Of a stretch of DNA of 26,673 nt, positions 15,028 through 23,956 are shown piece by piece. Position 1 is the stretch's first letter; each line of letters starts with the position of its first letter. Origin of the DNA: Bacteroidota bacterium (GTDB lineage Bacteria > Bacteroidota > Ignavibacteria > Ignavibacteriales > Melioribacteraceae). The DNA lies in contig JAEXUB010000218.1 in assembly GCA_023453125.1 (NCBI GenBank), positions 1-26,673 of the forward strand, in the 5' to 3' direction. A model generated the notes under the pieces. The model worked only from the letters and a program-made list of their open reading frames with translations, searched no databases and was not told the DNA's origin. The translations under genes were made by a program, and so were the position numbers.

Positions 15028-15903
15028 TTATTTTTTGTTAAGCCTGTAGAATGCCCTGAAGTCATTGAAGTGTTTTCTTTCAAAATCATTCAATTCACTG
15101 AAAGCCACATCATACGCGTTTTCAAGAATTCTGAGATTCAGGTTCTTCAGAGCAAGGGAAACATCTCCCTGATGTTTATCAATATCAACGGAAATAATTT
15201 CCCAGAATTTGGCTACGGCTTTAATATTAACAACATTAGGTGTCTGCGCATTGTTCCCTATTTTTATCAGTTCGTCTATGTGTTCGGAATAATTTTCGCA
15301 TATCGCAATGGCGGCAAATCCCGCTTTTTTCTGCATTGACTGGATATTAAGAGATTTGAGATTTATATCGGATGCTATTTTAAGCAGTCCTCCGAGCGCA
15401 TTTGTGAATGTATACTTATTAACCAGGGCTGAATTATAGATCTGTTCAACAGCATTCTTAACCGCTTCGGCAATTGATTCCTTAGCGAGGTCTCTGAGTT
15501 TCTGATCTACATTTACGAGTTTCATAATCTTTAAAAGATCCTCGTACCGTCCGGCATTTTTATATTCTTCAACAGCCTCAGGAGATGGGGGGAGATTTGC
15601 CGGAACTGTTGAGGTTGCTTTTGCCGGGGTTTTCTTTCCATATTTGCCGTAAAGGAACTCGAGAACCTGAGCAATTCTGTCATCTGTAGGAAGCACGTTC
15701 AGTCCGGCTGCATAAATTTTTTCCACAATTAATGCAAAATGAGCATCGTCTACATCAAAACTGGCTATAATATCTTTTCCCAATTGTCCATAAGTCAATT
15801 TGGACAATTCTACCGAAGGAATTGATGCCATTTTGTCCAGAATGGCTTCAATTTTTTCCTTTTCGCCGCTTGTTATCTTAATTATTACTTTTTCGTACTT
15901 CAC
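15028..15903 (-). CDS. Uncharacterised 291-aa two-domain protein
   Basis: I do not recognise this protein. It begins with an alpha/beta segment (about 1-100) with alternating strands (YEKVIIKIT; DIIASFDVDD) and helices, then a Pro/Ala-rich linker (about 92-110), then an all-helical region (about 110-291). There is no signal peptide or membrane segment. It contains one cysteine, in AICENYSEH. The start is GTG at 15903, with no ATG close by, and the first strand begins at once, so GTG is likely correct; the ribosome site is weak. Codon use resembles its neighbours. It is transcribed alone, divergent from enolase over 137 bases, and is probably a lineage-restricted cytoplasmic protein. Confidence 0.7.
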   Translation of the reverse strand: MKYEKVIIKITSGEKEKIEAILDKMASIPSVELSKLTYGQLGKDIIASFDVDDAHFALIVEKIYAAGLNVLPTDDRIAQVLEFLYGKYGKKTPAKATSTVPANLPPSPEAVEEYKNAGRYEDLLKIMKLVNVDQKLRDLAKESIAEAVKNAVEQIYNSALVNKYTFTNALGGLLKIASDINLKSLNIQSMQKKAGFAAIAICENYSEHIDELIKIGNNAQTPNVVNIKAVAKFWEIISVDIDKHQGDVSLALKNLNLRILENAYDVAFSELNDFERKHFNDFRAFYRLNKK

Positions 15904-16040
15904 AAATGACTTTTAATTAATGGAAAAATTCAATGTTAAAGTTATGAATTATAAGCAATAAATGCTATATAAATTGGATTTCAGCGGCTTTTTTAAGTAC
16001 TTTTGGATGAATAAAAATTAACAGTTTAAAGGAGCCAAAA

Positions 16041-17336
16041 ATGACAACTATAGTTGATGTATTAGGAAGAGAAATTCTTGATTCGAGAGGAAATCCGACA
16101 ATCGAAGTTGAAGTTACACTTGAATGCGGTGTTATAGGAAGAGCGGCAGTTCCAAGCGGCGCTTCTACAGGGGAACACGAAGCAGTTGAATTAAGAGACG
16201 GCGAAGCCGGACGTTACCTTGGCAAGGGAGTTCAGAAAGCGGTTGATAACGTTAACAACAGAATTGCAGAGGAACTGATTGATTTTGATGCCGCTGACCA
16301 GGTTGGCATCGATAATTTTCTTTGCGAACTCGATGGAACCCCCAACAAATCGGAATTAGGAGCCAATGCAATACTTGGCGTTTCACTTGCCTGCGCCAAA
16401 GCCGCAGCAGATGCTTTCGGAATGCCGTTGTACCGTTATATCGGCGGCGTTAATGCCAGAACTCTTCCTGTCCCAATGATGAATATTATTAATGGCGGAA
16501 GCCATGCCGATAATAATGTCGATTTCCAGGAATTCATGATTCTTCCTTATGGAGCTCCGAATTTTGCCGAAGCTCTTAGAATGGGCGCCGAAACTTTCCA
16601 TCACCTTAAATCAGTATTAAAGAAGAAAGGTTATAATACCGCCGTAGGCGACGAAGGAGGATTTGCTCCGAACCTTAAATCGAATGAAGAAGCTCTCGAA
16701 GTTATTCTTGAAGCTATTACAAAAGCAGGATACAAACCGGGTGAAGATATCGGATTGGGCCTCGATGTTGCTTCAAGCGAAATGTTCAGAAAGGACAAAA
16801 AAGTTTATGAATTCTTCAAGTCCGATAAATCGCATAAGACATCTGACCAGATGGTAGAGCTTTATGCCGGTCTTGTTAAGAAATACCCCATCGTTTCAAT
16901 TGAAGACGGTCTCGATGAAAATGACTGGGACGGCTGGAAGCATTTAACCGATGTCCTCGGCAAAAAAATTCAGCTCGTAGGAGACGATCTCTTTGTAACC
17001 AATACGGAAAGATTAGCCGAAGGAATTGAAAAAGGGATTGCAAACTCAATTCTAATCAAAGTTAACCAGATTGGAACCCTGACCGAAACACTTGAAGCTA
17101 TTGAAATGGCAAAACGCGCAGGCTATACATCCGTTATAAGCCACCGTTCGGGGGAAACCGAAGATACAACCATTGCCGACATTGCGGTTGCAACAAACGC
17201 CGGACAGATTAAAACCGGTTCAGCAAGCCGTACAGACAGAATTGCAAAATACAATCAGCTTATCCGCATTGAAGAAGAACTCGATATTACCTCCTTCTAT
17301 CCGGGTATCGGCGCTATTAATTTCTGCCAGGAATAG
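16041..17336 (+). CDS. eno: Enolase (phosphopyruvate hydratase)
   Basis: The 431-aa glycolytic enzyme converts 2-phosphoglycerate to phosphoenolpyruvate. It shows REILDSRGNPT (residues 10-20), GASTGEHEA, GDEGGFAP with Glu205, metal ligands Asp242, Glu288 and Asp315, catalytic Lys340 in SILIKVNQIGTL, and the SHRSGETED loop (367-375). Length equals that of typical bacterial enolases. A clear GGAG ribosome site precedes the ATG. It stands as its own unit between a divergent unknown gene and a terminator; glutamine synthetase follows. Confidence 0.97.
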   Translation: MTTIVDVLGREILDSRGNPTIEVEVTLECGVIGRAAVPSGASTGEHEAVELRDGEAGRYLGKGVQKAVDNVNNRIAEELIDFDAADQVGIDNFLCELDGTPNKSELGANAILGVSLACAKAAADAFGMPLYRYIGGVNARTLPVPMMNIINGGSHADNNVDFQEFMILPYGAPNFAEALRMGAETFHHLKSVLKKKGYNTAVGDEGGFAPNLKSNEEALEVILEAITKAGYKPGEDIGLGLDVASSEMFRKDKKVYEFFKSDKSHKTSDQMVELYAGLVKKYPIVSIEDGLDENDWDGWKHLTDVLGKKIQLVGDDLFVTNTERLAEGIEKGIANSILIKVNQIGTLTETLEAIEMAKRAGYTSVISHRSGETEDTTIADIAVATNAGQIKTGSASRTDRIAKYNQLIRIEEELDITSFYPGIGAINFCQE

Positions 17337-17360
17337 TTTTTATTTAACGCAACAAATTAA

Positions 17361-17384
17361 AGCGCCCCTCAAGGGCGCTTTTTT
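17361..17384 (+). terminator. Rho-independent terminator of eno
   Basis: A perfect 7-bp stem AGCGCCC (17361-17367) and GGGCGCT (17373-17379) with loop CTCAA leads into a run of six T. It lies 25 bases after the enolase stop codon. Confidence 0.93.
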
Positions 17385-17413
17385 ATCGATTAGTAAACAA
17401 TATAGAGGTATTT

Positions 17414-18796
17414 ATGCCTGAATTAACTCTGAAATCTGTTGAAGAAATAATTAAGAAAAAGAAGATTGAATTTATTGATTTAAAATGCATTGACCTGGTA
17501 GGCCGCCTCCATCACATATCACTTCCGGTCGTACCGAATATTATGAAAAAACTCCTCAATGAAGGGGTGGGTTTTGACGGTTCCAGTTTCGGATTCCGCA
17601 AAGTTGAAAACAGCGATATGATTATGATCCCAGATCTTAATACCGCCGTTTACGATATCTTCAGGGATGCTCCCACTCTAAGCTTTTTTTCCAATATCGT
17701 ATTAACCGACGGTAAGAAAACAAATTTTACACAGGACGGCAGGTTCCAGGCCAAAAAAGCGGAAAAACTTTTGAAGGAAATTACAGGGTGCGATAAATCA
17801 TGGTGGGGACCCGAGTTTGAATTCTATATTTTCTCGAATGTTGAATATGATACACGTACATCAAAGTCGTATTACAAAATTGAGCACGAAGAGGAATTTT
17901 ATAAGAAAGCATACCACGCAGCCAATCCGTTTGATATCTATGACGACTTCAGGGATGAAGCGAGCAAGCTTCTTACCAAATTCGGAATCAATGTTAAATA
18001 TCATCACCACGAAGTAGGCGAAAGAGGACAGCAGGAAATTGAAACTTACTTTTCAGATCTTTTAACAACTGCAGACAACATCATTCTGGCAAAATATGTT
18101 CTGTTTAACCTTGCGCGCCAGAAGAACCTCTTCCTAACATTTATGCCGAAGCCTATGTATCAGCAGGCAGGCAACGGAATGCACCTTCATTTGTTCCTTA
18201 CAAAGAACGGTAAGAACGCATTCTACAAGAAAGGGGAATATGGAAACATTAACGAGCTCGGAAGATTTTTTATCGGCGGATTATTAAAGCACGGACCTGC
18301 TCTTTCCGCATTCACAAATCCAAGCACCAACTCATTCAAGCGCCTTGTTCCGGGCTTTGAAGCTCCGGTAGCTTTAACATACGGTATGGGAAACCGCGCA
18401 TCCGCAATCAGAATTCCGAAGTATGTTAGCAATCCTCAGGAAGCAAGATTTGAATACCGTCCGCCCGATGCTACCGCGAATCCTTATCTCTGCATTTCAG
18501 CTATGCTTCTTGCGGGACTAGACGGCGTAATAAATAAAATTGATCCGGTTAAGGAAGGATACGGACCGTTCGATAAGAATATTCTTGATGAATCAATGCG
18601 CTCGCATATTGACTTTCTGCCGCGCAACCTTTCCGAAGCCCTTGAAGCTCTCGAAAAAGATAATGCATTCCTTCACAGGGGAGGCATCTTTACAGACGAC
18701 CTTCTTGACCAGTGGGTTAAAACAAAGAATGAGGAAATTAAAGCCATCGGCACTATGCCTCATCCTTTCGAGTACAAAATGTACTTTACATTATAA
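17414..18796 (+). CDS. glnA: Glutamine synthetase, type I
   Basis: The 460-aa enzyme makes glutamine from glutamate, ammonia and ATP. The beta-grasp domain ends with GVGFDGSSF (51-59). The catalytic domain shows the metal ligands GPEFEF (Glu134, Glu136), HHHEV, AGNGMHLHL (252-260), NPSTNSFKRLVPGFEAPV (302-319) and RFEYRPPDATANPYL (345-359). At the position of the adenylylated Tyr of the E. coli enzyme (NLYDLP) this protein has HIDFLP (399-404 region), so no Tyr is present and GlnE-type control is not expected; Asp occupies the site. The short insert pattern suggests the I-alpha type. An AGAGGT ribosome site precedes the ATG. It is monocistronic between two terminators. Confidence 0.95.
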   Translation: MPELTLKSVEEIIKKKKIEFIDLKCIDLVGRLHHISLPVVPNIMKKLLNEGVGFDGSSFGFRKVENSDMIMIPDLNTAVYDIFRDAPTLSFFSNIVLTDGKKTNFTQDGRFQAKKAEKLLKEITGCDKSWWGPEFEFYIFSNVEYDTRTSKSYYKIEHEEEFYKKAYHAANPFDIYDDFRDEASKLLTKFGINVKYHHHEVGERGQQEIETYFSDLLTTADNIILAKYVLFNLARQKNLFLTFMPKPMYQQAGNGMHLHLFLTKNGKNAFYKKGEYGNINELGRFFIGGLLKHGPALSAFTNPSTNSFKRLVPGFEAPVALTYGMGNRASAIRIPKYVSNPQEARFEYRPPDATANPYLCISAMLLAGLDGVINKIDPVKEGYGPFDKNILDESMRSHIDFLPRNLSEALEALEKDNAFLHRGGIFTDDLLDQWVKTKNEEIKAIGTMPHPFEYKMYFTL

Positions 18797-18806
18797 AACA
18801 ATTAAG

Positions 18807-18832
18807 AGCCGGTTCTGCCGGCTTTTTTTTTT
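18807..18832 (+). terminator. Rho-independent terminator of glnA
   Basis: A 6-bp stem AGCCGG (18807-18812) and CCGGCT (18818-18823) with loop TTCTG runs into ten T. It lies ten bases after the glnA stop codon. Confidence 0.92.
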
Positions 18833-18918
18833 GTCCCATTCTGCATATGTCCACAATTAGAGCACATTTATCCCCCTTCTTTTTTATTTCATCTGATTCA
18901 ATAGTTTCCTAATTTAAA

Positions 18919-18982
18919 TCCGGTCTGTTACCGGAATGAAGTTAAAAGAACGCACGGAATTTTTGAGGAATGTTTCTTCCGT
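18919..18982. promoter_or_regulatory. Two dyads upstream of the GH106-like gene
   Basis: TCCGGT-N5-ACCGGA (18919-18935) and ACGGAA-N17-TTCCGT (18954-18982) are perfect inverted repeats in the 200-base gap ahead of the glycosidase gene. They could be operators or leader-RNA hairpins for sugar-dependent control. No known consensus is matched. Confidence 0.35.
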
Positions 18983-19035
18983 ACATCTGTTCATTTATTT
19001 GGGGAATTAATTTAACTATATAGAGAAGGCATTAA

Positions 19036-22000
19036 ATGAAAAAGCAATTCAAATCGGCGGTTCTTATCTTTTTGTCCCTCATATTTGCGGCAGCTGCGGC
19101 AGAGGGACAGGTAAACAAAATTGCTCCTGCAAAAGATTATTTAAAATCATTTATAAAGGAATTTAAAAAGCCTTCGGCCGAATTCACAACAGCCCCATTC
19201 TGGGTCTGGAATGAAATTATTACGAAAGAGGGAATAGATTTTAACCTGAAGGATTACAAGAGCAAGGGTATTGAACAGGTCATATTGCATCCCCGCCCCG
19301 GTCTTATTACAACCTACCTGACTGATGAATGGTTCAAGCTGGTAAAGTATGCTGTGGATAAGGCAAAATCTCTTGGAATGAAAGTATGGCTTTACGATGA
19401 AAATTCATACCCGAGCGGATTTGCAGGAGGGGAAGTGCCGGCCCAGATTCCCGAAACAAGGGGAGTTATGCTGCAGCTTATCAAAACAAACGATCCTGCC
19501 GGTATCAAACAGGAAATAGCTTTTATTCTGAAGAAAGAGGGGGATAAGTTTTCCGAAGTAAAGGAAATTAAAACCGGCGAGGAAAATTACTATTTCGTCT
19601 ATGCCCCTTCGGGAAAAAGCTCCTGGTACGGGGGATATTCCTATGTGGATATTATGCAGAGAAAGACCACCGATAAATTTCTTGAAGTTACTCACGATAA
19701 TTACAAAAAGAGCATAGGCGGGGAGTTCGGTAAAACAGTTTCGGGTATCTTTACGGACGAACCGAACATCCGCACCGCGTATGGTTCAAATCTTATTTGC
19801 TATACGCCCGCGCTTTTTGATGCTTTTAAAAAGAAATGGGGATACGAACTTAAAGAGAAGATGGCACTTCTTTTTGAGGAAACCGGAAACTGGAAGCAGG
19901 TGCGCCATAATTACTACAGCACTCTTTTAGATCTGATGGTTGAAAACTGGGCAAAGCCGGTTTTTGAATATTGCGAAAAAAACAATCTCCCTATGACAGG
20001 GCATTACTGGGAACACGACTGGCCGATGCCCCGCAATGTGCCCGACAATATGGCTCTGGCATCGTATCAGCAGGTGCCGGGCATTGATCTTCTGATGAAT
20101 CAATGGAGCCGGAGCCCTTACGCACAGTTCGGCAACAGCAGATTCGCAAAGGAAATTGGAAGCGTTGCCAACCAGATGGGGCGTAACAGGACACTTTCTG
20201 AAACTTACGGGGCATCGGGTTGGGACCTTACATTCAATGATATGAAACGGATTGGAGACTGGGAATACGCGCTCGGCGTTAATCTTATGAATCAGCATTT
20301 ATCCTATTATTCGTTAACCGGTCCCCGCAAGAGAGATCATCCTCTTTCCTTTTCCTATCATACTCCTTATTGGGATGATTATAAGTCACTGGCTGATTAT
20401 TATACACGCCTCTCATACTCCCTCACTAGGGGAAAACAGAAGAATGATATTCTTGTACTTCAGCCGACGACTACCGGCTGGGCATATTATAATTTGTATT
20501 CTTCATACAACGGTAAGGATCCCAACAGAGGGGAGAGCTATTTCAACAAGATGGCGGTTTCATTTAATGACTTTGTTAACTCACTTGAAGCCTGGCAGAT
20601 TGAATATGATCTCGGATGCGAAGATATTCTTAAAAAACATTCATGCTCTTCAGCCGGTTTGCTTAAGGTCGGAGCGGCTGAATATAAACTCCTTATAATT
20701 CCAGCATATACCGATAACATTGATTCCGAAACCTATAAAGCAATTGAAAGCTATCTTGCCTCGGGGGGAAAAGTATTATCAGCTAAGGTTCTTCCCTCTT
20801 TAATTGACGGTGCCGAATCTGATAAGGTTAAACTGCTGGCGGAGAAATACGGCGGCAGCTGGATTAAGGCTGAGGAATTAAATAAAGAAGCGATAACCGC
20901 ACTGGTACCGCAGCATACCATTTTTAAATTTGATTCAAAAGATAATCTGGTATTTCATCACCGCAGGACACTTGAGGATTGTGAATTGGTTTTCCTGACT
21001 AACCTGAATGAAAATGAATCTGCCTCAGGAACATTTACAATAGAAGGGAACAGCGTTCAGGAATTAGACCTTTTTACCGGAAAGAGTTTAGAATATGGAT
21101 TTACGCCTAAAGACGGAAAAGTGACTGTAAACTTTTCGCTCCGCCCGGCAGAGAGCATTCTGCTCAGTATCTCGAAAACAAAGGGAGTACCTCCTTCAAT
21201 AAATAAATTTGAGAATAGAAATATTGTGCTTACCGAAAAATTGAAGATTGAAAGGAACTCTCCTAATGTGCTTACAATTGATTACTGCGATTTAAAGACA
21301 GGGGATAAAACATGGAAGGATTTATATTTTTATCAGGCACAGAATGAAACATTTAAAGCAGTTGGTATGGCTAAGAGTCCGTGGGATAACTCTGTGCAGT
21401 ATAAATCTACGGTTATTGACAACAATAAATTCCCTACCGGGAGCGGTTTTACGGCTGACTATAATTTCACGGTTGACGCAGGAGTTGATTATAAAGGGAT
21501 GAAACTGGTTGTAGAAAGAGCGTCTGAATATACAGTATCAGTAAATGGCAATATAATTAAACCTGAGAAGGGAAAATGGTGGCTCGACAGAGGCTTTAAT
21601 GTCTTTGATATCTCCCGGCTGGTAAAAGAAGGCGCAAACAAAATTACCGTTAAGGCAGAACCAATGAGCATTTATGCAGAGCTCGAACCGGTTTACATTC
21701 TTGGTAATTTTTCTATTGCTCCGCAGGAAACCGGATTCAAAATTACTCCCGCAGTTAATCTGGAACTTGGCCCCTGGAATAAACAGGGAATGAACCTTTA
21801 CGGAGACAAGGTTTCATATACGCGGAAGGTAAATATTGACACTCCTGCCGGCAGCTATTTTGTTAAAGCAGCTAACTGGAAAGGGGCCTGCCTTGAAGTC
21901 TATGTGAACAAAAAGAAAGCAGGAATTATTTCCTTTGCCCCGTTTGAGCTTGATATATCCAAATACATTAAGACGGGATTAAACGAAATAAAAATTATTG

Positions 22001-22179
22001 CTGTTGGAACATTGCGCAATACACTTGGTCCTCATCACGCAAGTTCAAACGGCTCCTGCTGGCCTTCAATGTTCCAGTCGGTGCAGAAAGGTTTTACCCT
22101 TGCGGGGGAATCCTACGTATCAAATCCGTACGGATTGTTTGAAGATTTTGAAGTAATACAGCGTTTAAAAAAGAATTAA
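19036..22179 (+). CDS. Secreted GH106-like glycoside hydrolase (probable alpha-L-rhamnosidase)
   Basis: The 1047-aa protein has a signal peptide (about 1-25) and a large TIM-barrel catalytic region. It shows APFWVWNEIITKEG (53-66), LHPRPGL (84-90), GMKVWLYDENSYPSGFAGG (114-132) and a conserved GIFTDEPNIR (237-246) with acidic Asp241/Glu242. C-terminal beta-sandwich domains (about 700-1040) resemble sugar-binding jelly-roll modules of GH2/GH106 proteins. These traits fit GH106, whose characterised members remove alpha-L-rhamnose from plant or bacterial polysaccharides. Rhamnose isomerase 3.3 kb downstream supports this substrate. The family is broad and partly uncharacterised, so another deoxyhexosidase is possible. 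It acts in the periplasm or outside. It is transcribed alone and followed by a hairpin. Confidence 0.82.
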   Translation: MKKQFKSAVLIFLSLIFAAAAAEGQVNKIAPAKDYLKSFIKEFKKPSAEFTTAPFWVWNEIITKEGIDFNLKDYKSKGIEQVILHPRPGLITTYLTDEWFKLVKYAVDKAKSLGMKVWLYDENSYPSGFAGGEVPAQIPETRGVMLQLIKTNDPAGIKQEIAFILKKEGDKFSEVKEIKTGEENYYFVYAPSGKSSWYGGYSYVDIMQRKTTDKFLEVTHDNYKKSIGGEFGKTVSGIFTDEPNIRTAYGSNLICYTPALFDAFKKKWGYELKEKMALLFEETGNWKQVRHNYYSTLLDLMVENWAKPVFEYCEKNNLPMTGHYWEHDWPMPRNVPDNMALASYQQVPGIDLLMNQWSRSPYAQFGNSRFAKEIGSVANQMGRNRTLSETYGASGWDLTFNDMKRIGDWEYALGVNLMNQHLSYYSLTGPRKRDHPLSFSYHTPYWDDYKSLADYYTRLSYSLTRGKQKNDILVLQPTTTGWAYYNLYSSYNGKDPNRGESYFNKMAVSFNDFVNSLEAWQIEYDLGCEDILKKHSCSSAGLLKVGAAEYKLLIIPAYTDNIDSETYKAIESYLASGGKVLSAKVLPSLIDGAESDKVKLLAEKYGGSWIKAEELNKEAITALVPQHTIFKFDSKDNLVFHHRRTLEDCELVFLTNLNENESASGTFTIEGNSVQELDLFTGKSLEYGFTPKDGKVTVNFSLRPAESILLSISKTKGVPPSINKFENRNIVLTEKLKIERNSPNVLTIDYCDLKTGDKTWKDLYFYQAQNETFKAVGMAKSPWDNSVQYKSTVIDNNKFPTGSGFTADYNFTVDAGVDYKGMKLVVERASEYTVSVNGNIIKPEKGKWWLDRGFNVFDISRLVKEGANKITVKAEPMSIYAELEPVYILGNFSIAPQETGFKITPAVNLELGPWNKQGMNLYGDKVSYTRKVNIDTPAGSYFVKAANWKGACLEVYVNKKKAGIISFAPFELDISKYIKTGLNEIKIIAVGTLRNTLGPHHASSNGSCWPSMFQSVQKGFTLAGESYVSNPYGLFEDFEVIQRLKKN

Positions 22180-22191
22180 AGCGGTCTTAAT

Positions 22192-22234
22192 AAATGCCTA
22201 AAAACTGAGGTGGGATTTCAGTTTTTGGGCATTT
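22192..22234. terminator. 17-bp hairpin between convergent genes, inside the regulator's 3' end
   Basis: The arms 22192-22208 (AAATGCCTAAAAACTGA) and 22218-22234 pair over 17 positions with one G-T and a 9-base loop. The hairpin starts 13 bases after the glycosidase stop codon and covers the last codons of the LytTR gene on -. It probably ends + transcription, though no long T-tract follows (only a TTTCTTCTT stretch). Confidence 0.5.
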
Positions 22235-22902
22235 CTTCTTGATGTTTCAATTATTAAGTCGTTCTCCATAATTAGCTTAAGTGTATTGCTAATCCCCGGT
22301 TTAACCGCCTTAATATAATTTAGATTGATTATATGAGTCCGGCTGGCCCTGAAGAATACGGATAAATCGAGTTTCTCTTCAATTTGATTAAGCGACTTAT
22401 ACAAAAGCACCTTATTTCCCTGGAAGTAGATGCGGGAATAGTTTCCTTCCGATTTAAAACACAATATTTCGCGCACATTAATCAGCCAGCATTTATCCCC
22501 GTCTTTAATAAAAATTCTTTCCGGGTTTTTGCCGGTACTTTCGTGATTTAAGTTGTGGAGTTTTCTGGCTTTTGAAATGGCTCTATCAAGAGCTTCAGGT
22601 TTTACAGGCTTAAGCAGATAATCAAGCGCATTATATTCAAAAGATTTTATGGCATATTCGTCGTAAGCCGTTGTAAAAATCACCATCGGAATATCATCCG
22701 CCTGTTCTAAAAGTTCGAAGCCGTTTTTACCGGGTAAATTAATATCAAGAAAGAGTAAATCTATTTCTCCGCCGTTCAAAAATTTCAAGGCTTCATCAAA
22801 ATTCTCTGCTTCTCCTGCAATTATCAAATCCTTATGGTTGCTAATCAGTTCAACTAATTCTTTTCTTGCAAGTCGTGAATCTTCAACTATGAGAGTTCTC
22901 AT
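22198..22902 (-). CDS. LytTR-family response regulator (LytR/AlgR type)
   Basis: This 234-aa protein has a receiver domain (1-115) with the acidic pocket (Glu7, Asp8), phospho-acceptor Asp53 in FLDINLPGKNGFELL and Lys98 in YLLKPVKPEAL. A LytTR DNA-binding domain follows (about 130-232: RIFIKDGDKCWLI, ILCFKSEGNYSRIYF, FFRASRTHIINLNYI). Such proteins bind paired direct repeats. The start overlaps the end of the kinase gene by 20 bases, so the pair is translationally linked. Targets probably include the rhamnose genes around it, which is inferred from position only. Confidence 0.93.
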   Translation of the reverse strand: MRTLIVEDSRLARKELVELISNHKDLIIAGEAENFDEALKFLNGGEIDLLFLDINLPGKNGFELLEQADDIPMVIFTTAYDEYAIKSFEYNALDYLLKPVKPEALDRAISKARKLHNLNHESTGKNPERIFIKDGDKCWLINVREILCFKSEGNYSRIYFQGNKVLLYKSLNQIEEKLDLSVFFRASRTHIINLNYIKAVKPGISNTLKLIMENDLIIETSRRNAQKLKSHLSF

Positions 22903-23956
22903 TTTTAACCTCGTATGGAATTTCTAAAAAAGCAGTAACCCGGTTCCCGGAATTTTCAAGACGGAAAGATGCTTTGTTTTCGTAAAGCAGCCTCAGCCTT
23001 TCAATGATATTTTCAATTCCTATTCCGTTGCCTTTGCCGGATTTATCCTCCGAAAGACTGCCTGTGTTGCTTACGCTAATAAACAGCAGATCTCCTTTTT
23101 TTGAAATAGTTATGTCAATTTCTCCCCCCTCGGGCAGTCTGCTAATTCCATGCTTAATAGAATTCTCGGCCAGTATTTGCATTATCATAGGAGGAACAAG
23201 AGCGTTTATGCAGTCCTGTTCAGTATTTATGGAATATTTCAATCTTTCTTCCATGTGCAGTTTTTCCAGAATCAGATACTGATCAAGAAATACAATTTCA
23301 TCTTTTACGGTAGTTTTATTCTCTGCCTTTTGTGTGAGAGAATAACGGAGGATATCGGTAAGCGAAGAGATCATATCTCTTGCTCTTTCCTTGTCCTCTC
23401 TAATCAGGCTGCGGATATTATTAAGAGTATTAAAAAGGAAATGAGGATTAAGCTGCGCTTTTAAGCTTTCAAGCCGGGCAATTTGAAGAGAGTTAATCAG
23501 CCTGAGATTGTCTATTTCCTTCTTCCGGGTTAATATATAATAGACATAAAGGAAATAAAAAGTGCTCCATAAAAGGTTTATTGGAAGAATGCTTAAAAAA
23601 TTATTCAGCATTAAAAGAGGAATATTCCCTGGTGTGGTTCTCAATAAAAGTATAGAGCCTATTCCGAATGAGACAACCAGTACCGTTGCCAGAATTACCT
23701 GTGGAATGACGGTAAAAATCAGCCTGGCCGGTTTGAATTTATAAATATCAATAATTCCCCAGTAAAAACGGAGAAGTGTGGTTAAAATATAACACCAGAT
23801 CATCGGGAAGAAAGAGTATAGCGACCGGTCAACATCAAATGATGTTCTAAAAAGCTGGAAAAGGAAATTTAACAGCGCGGCGGCTAACCAGGCCGCGCTG
23901 TTGGCAATCCAGAAAATTTTCGAAGGAGTGTTTTTTAAAATCTTTCTTTTATCCAT
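22883..23956 (-). CDS. LytS/YehU-type sensor histidine kinase
   Basis: This 357-aa protein has four predicted membrane helices (about 14-36, 48-68, 78-107, 112-141) with short outer loops and no PAS, GAF or large outer sensor domain. It continues with a His_kinase domain carrying QLNPHFLFNTLNNIRSL, where His172 is the likely phosphorylation site, and a HATPase domain with ILAENSIKHG (N box) and GNGIGIENIIERL (G box). It pairs with the LytTR regulator encoded 20 bases inside its end. The start overlaps the upstream hydrolase gene by 22 bases, so it is the middle gene of a three-gene operon. The signal is unknown and may be sensed within the membrane or through a partner protein. Confidence 0.92.
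   Translation of the reverse strand: MDKRKILKNTPSKIFWIANSAAWLAAALLNFLFQLFRTSFDVDRSLYSFFPMIWCYILTTLLRFYWGIIDIYKFKPARLIFTVIPQVILATVLVVSFGIGSILLLRTTPGNIPLLMLNNFLSILPINLLWSTFYFLYVYYILTRKKEIDNLRLINSLQIARLESLKAQLNPHFLFNTLNNIRSLIREDKERARDMISSLTDILRYSLTQKAENKTTVKDEIVFLDQYLILEKLHMEERLKYSINTEQDCINALVPPMIMQILAENSIKHGISRLPEGGEIDITISKKGDLLFISVSNTGSLSEDKSGKGNGIGIENIIERLRLLYENKASFRLENSGNRVTAFLEIPYEVKNENSHS

Noticed and set aside
17173..17421. Open frame running from the end of eno across its terminator
   Set aside because: It reads another frame of eno, crosses a rho-independent terminator and lacks a start signal.
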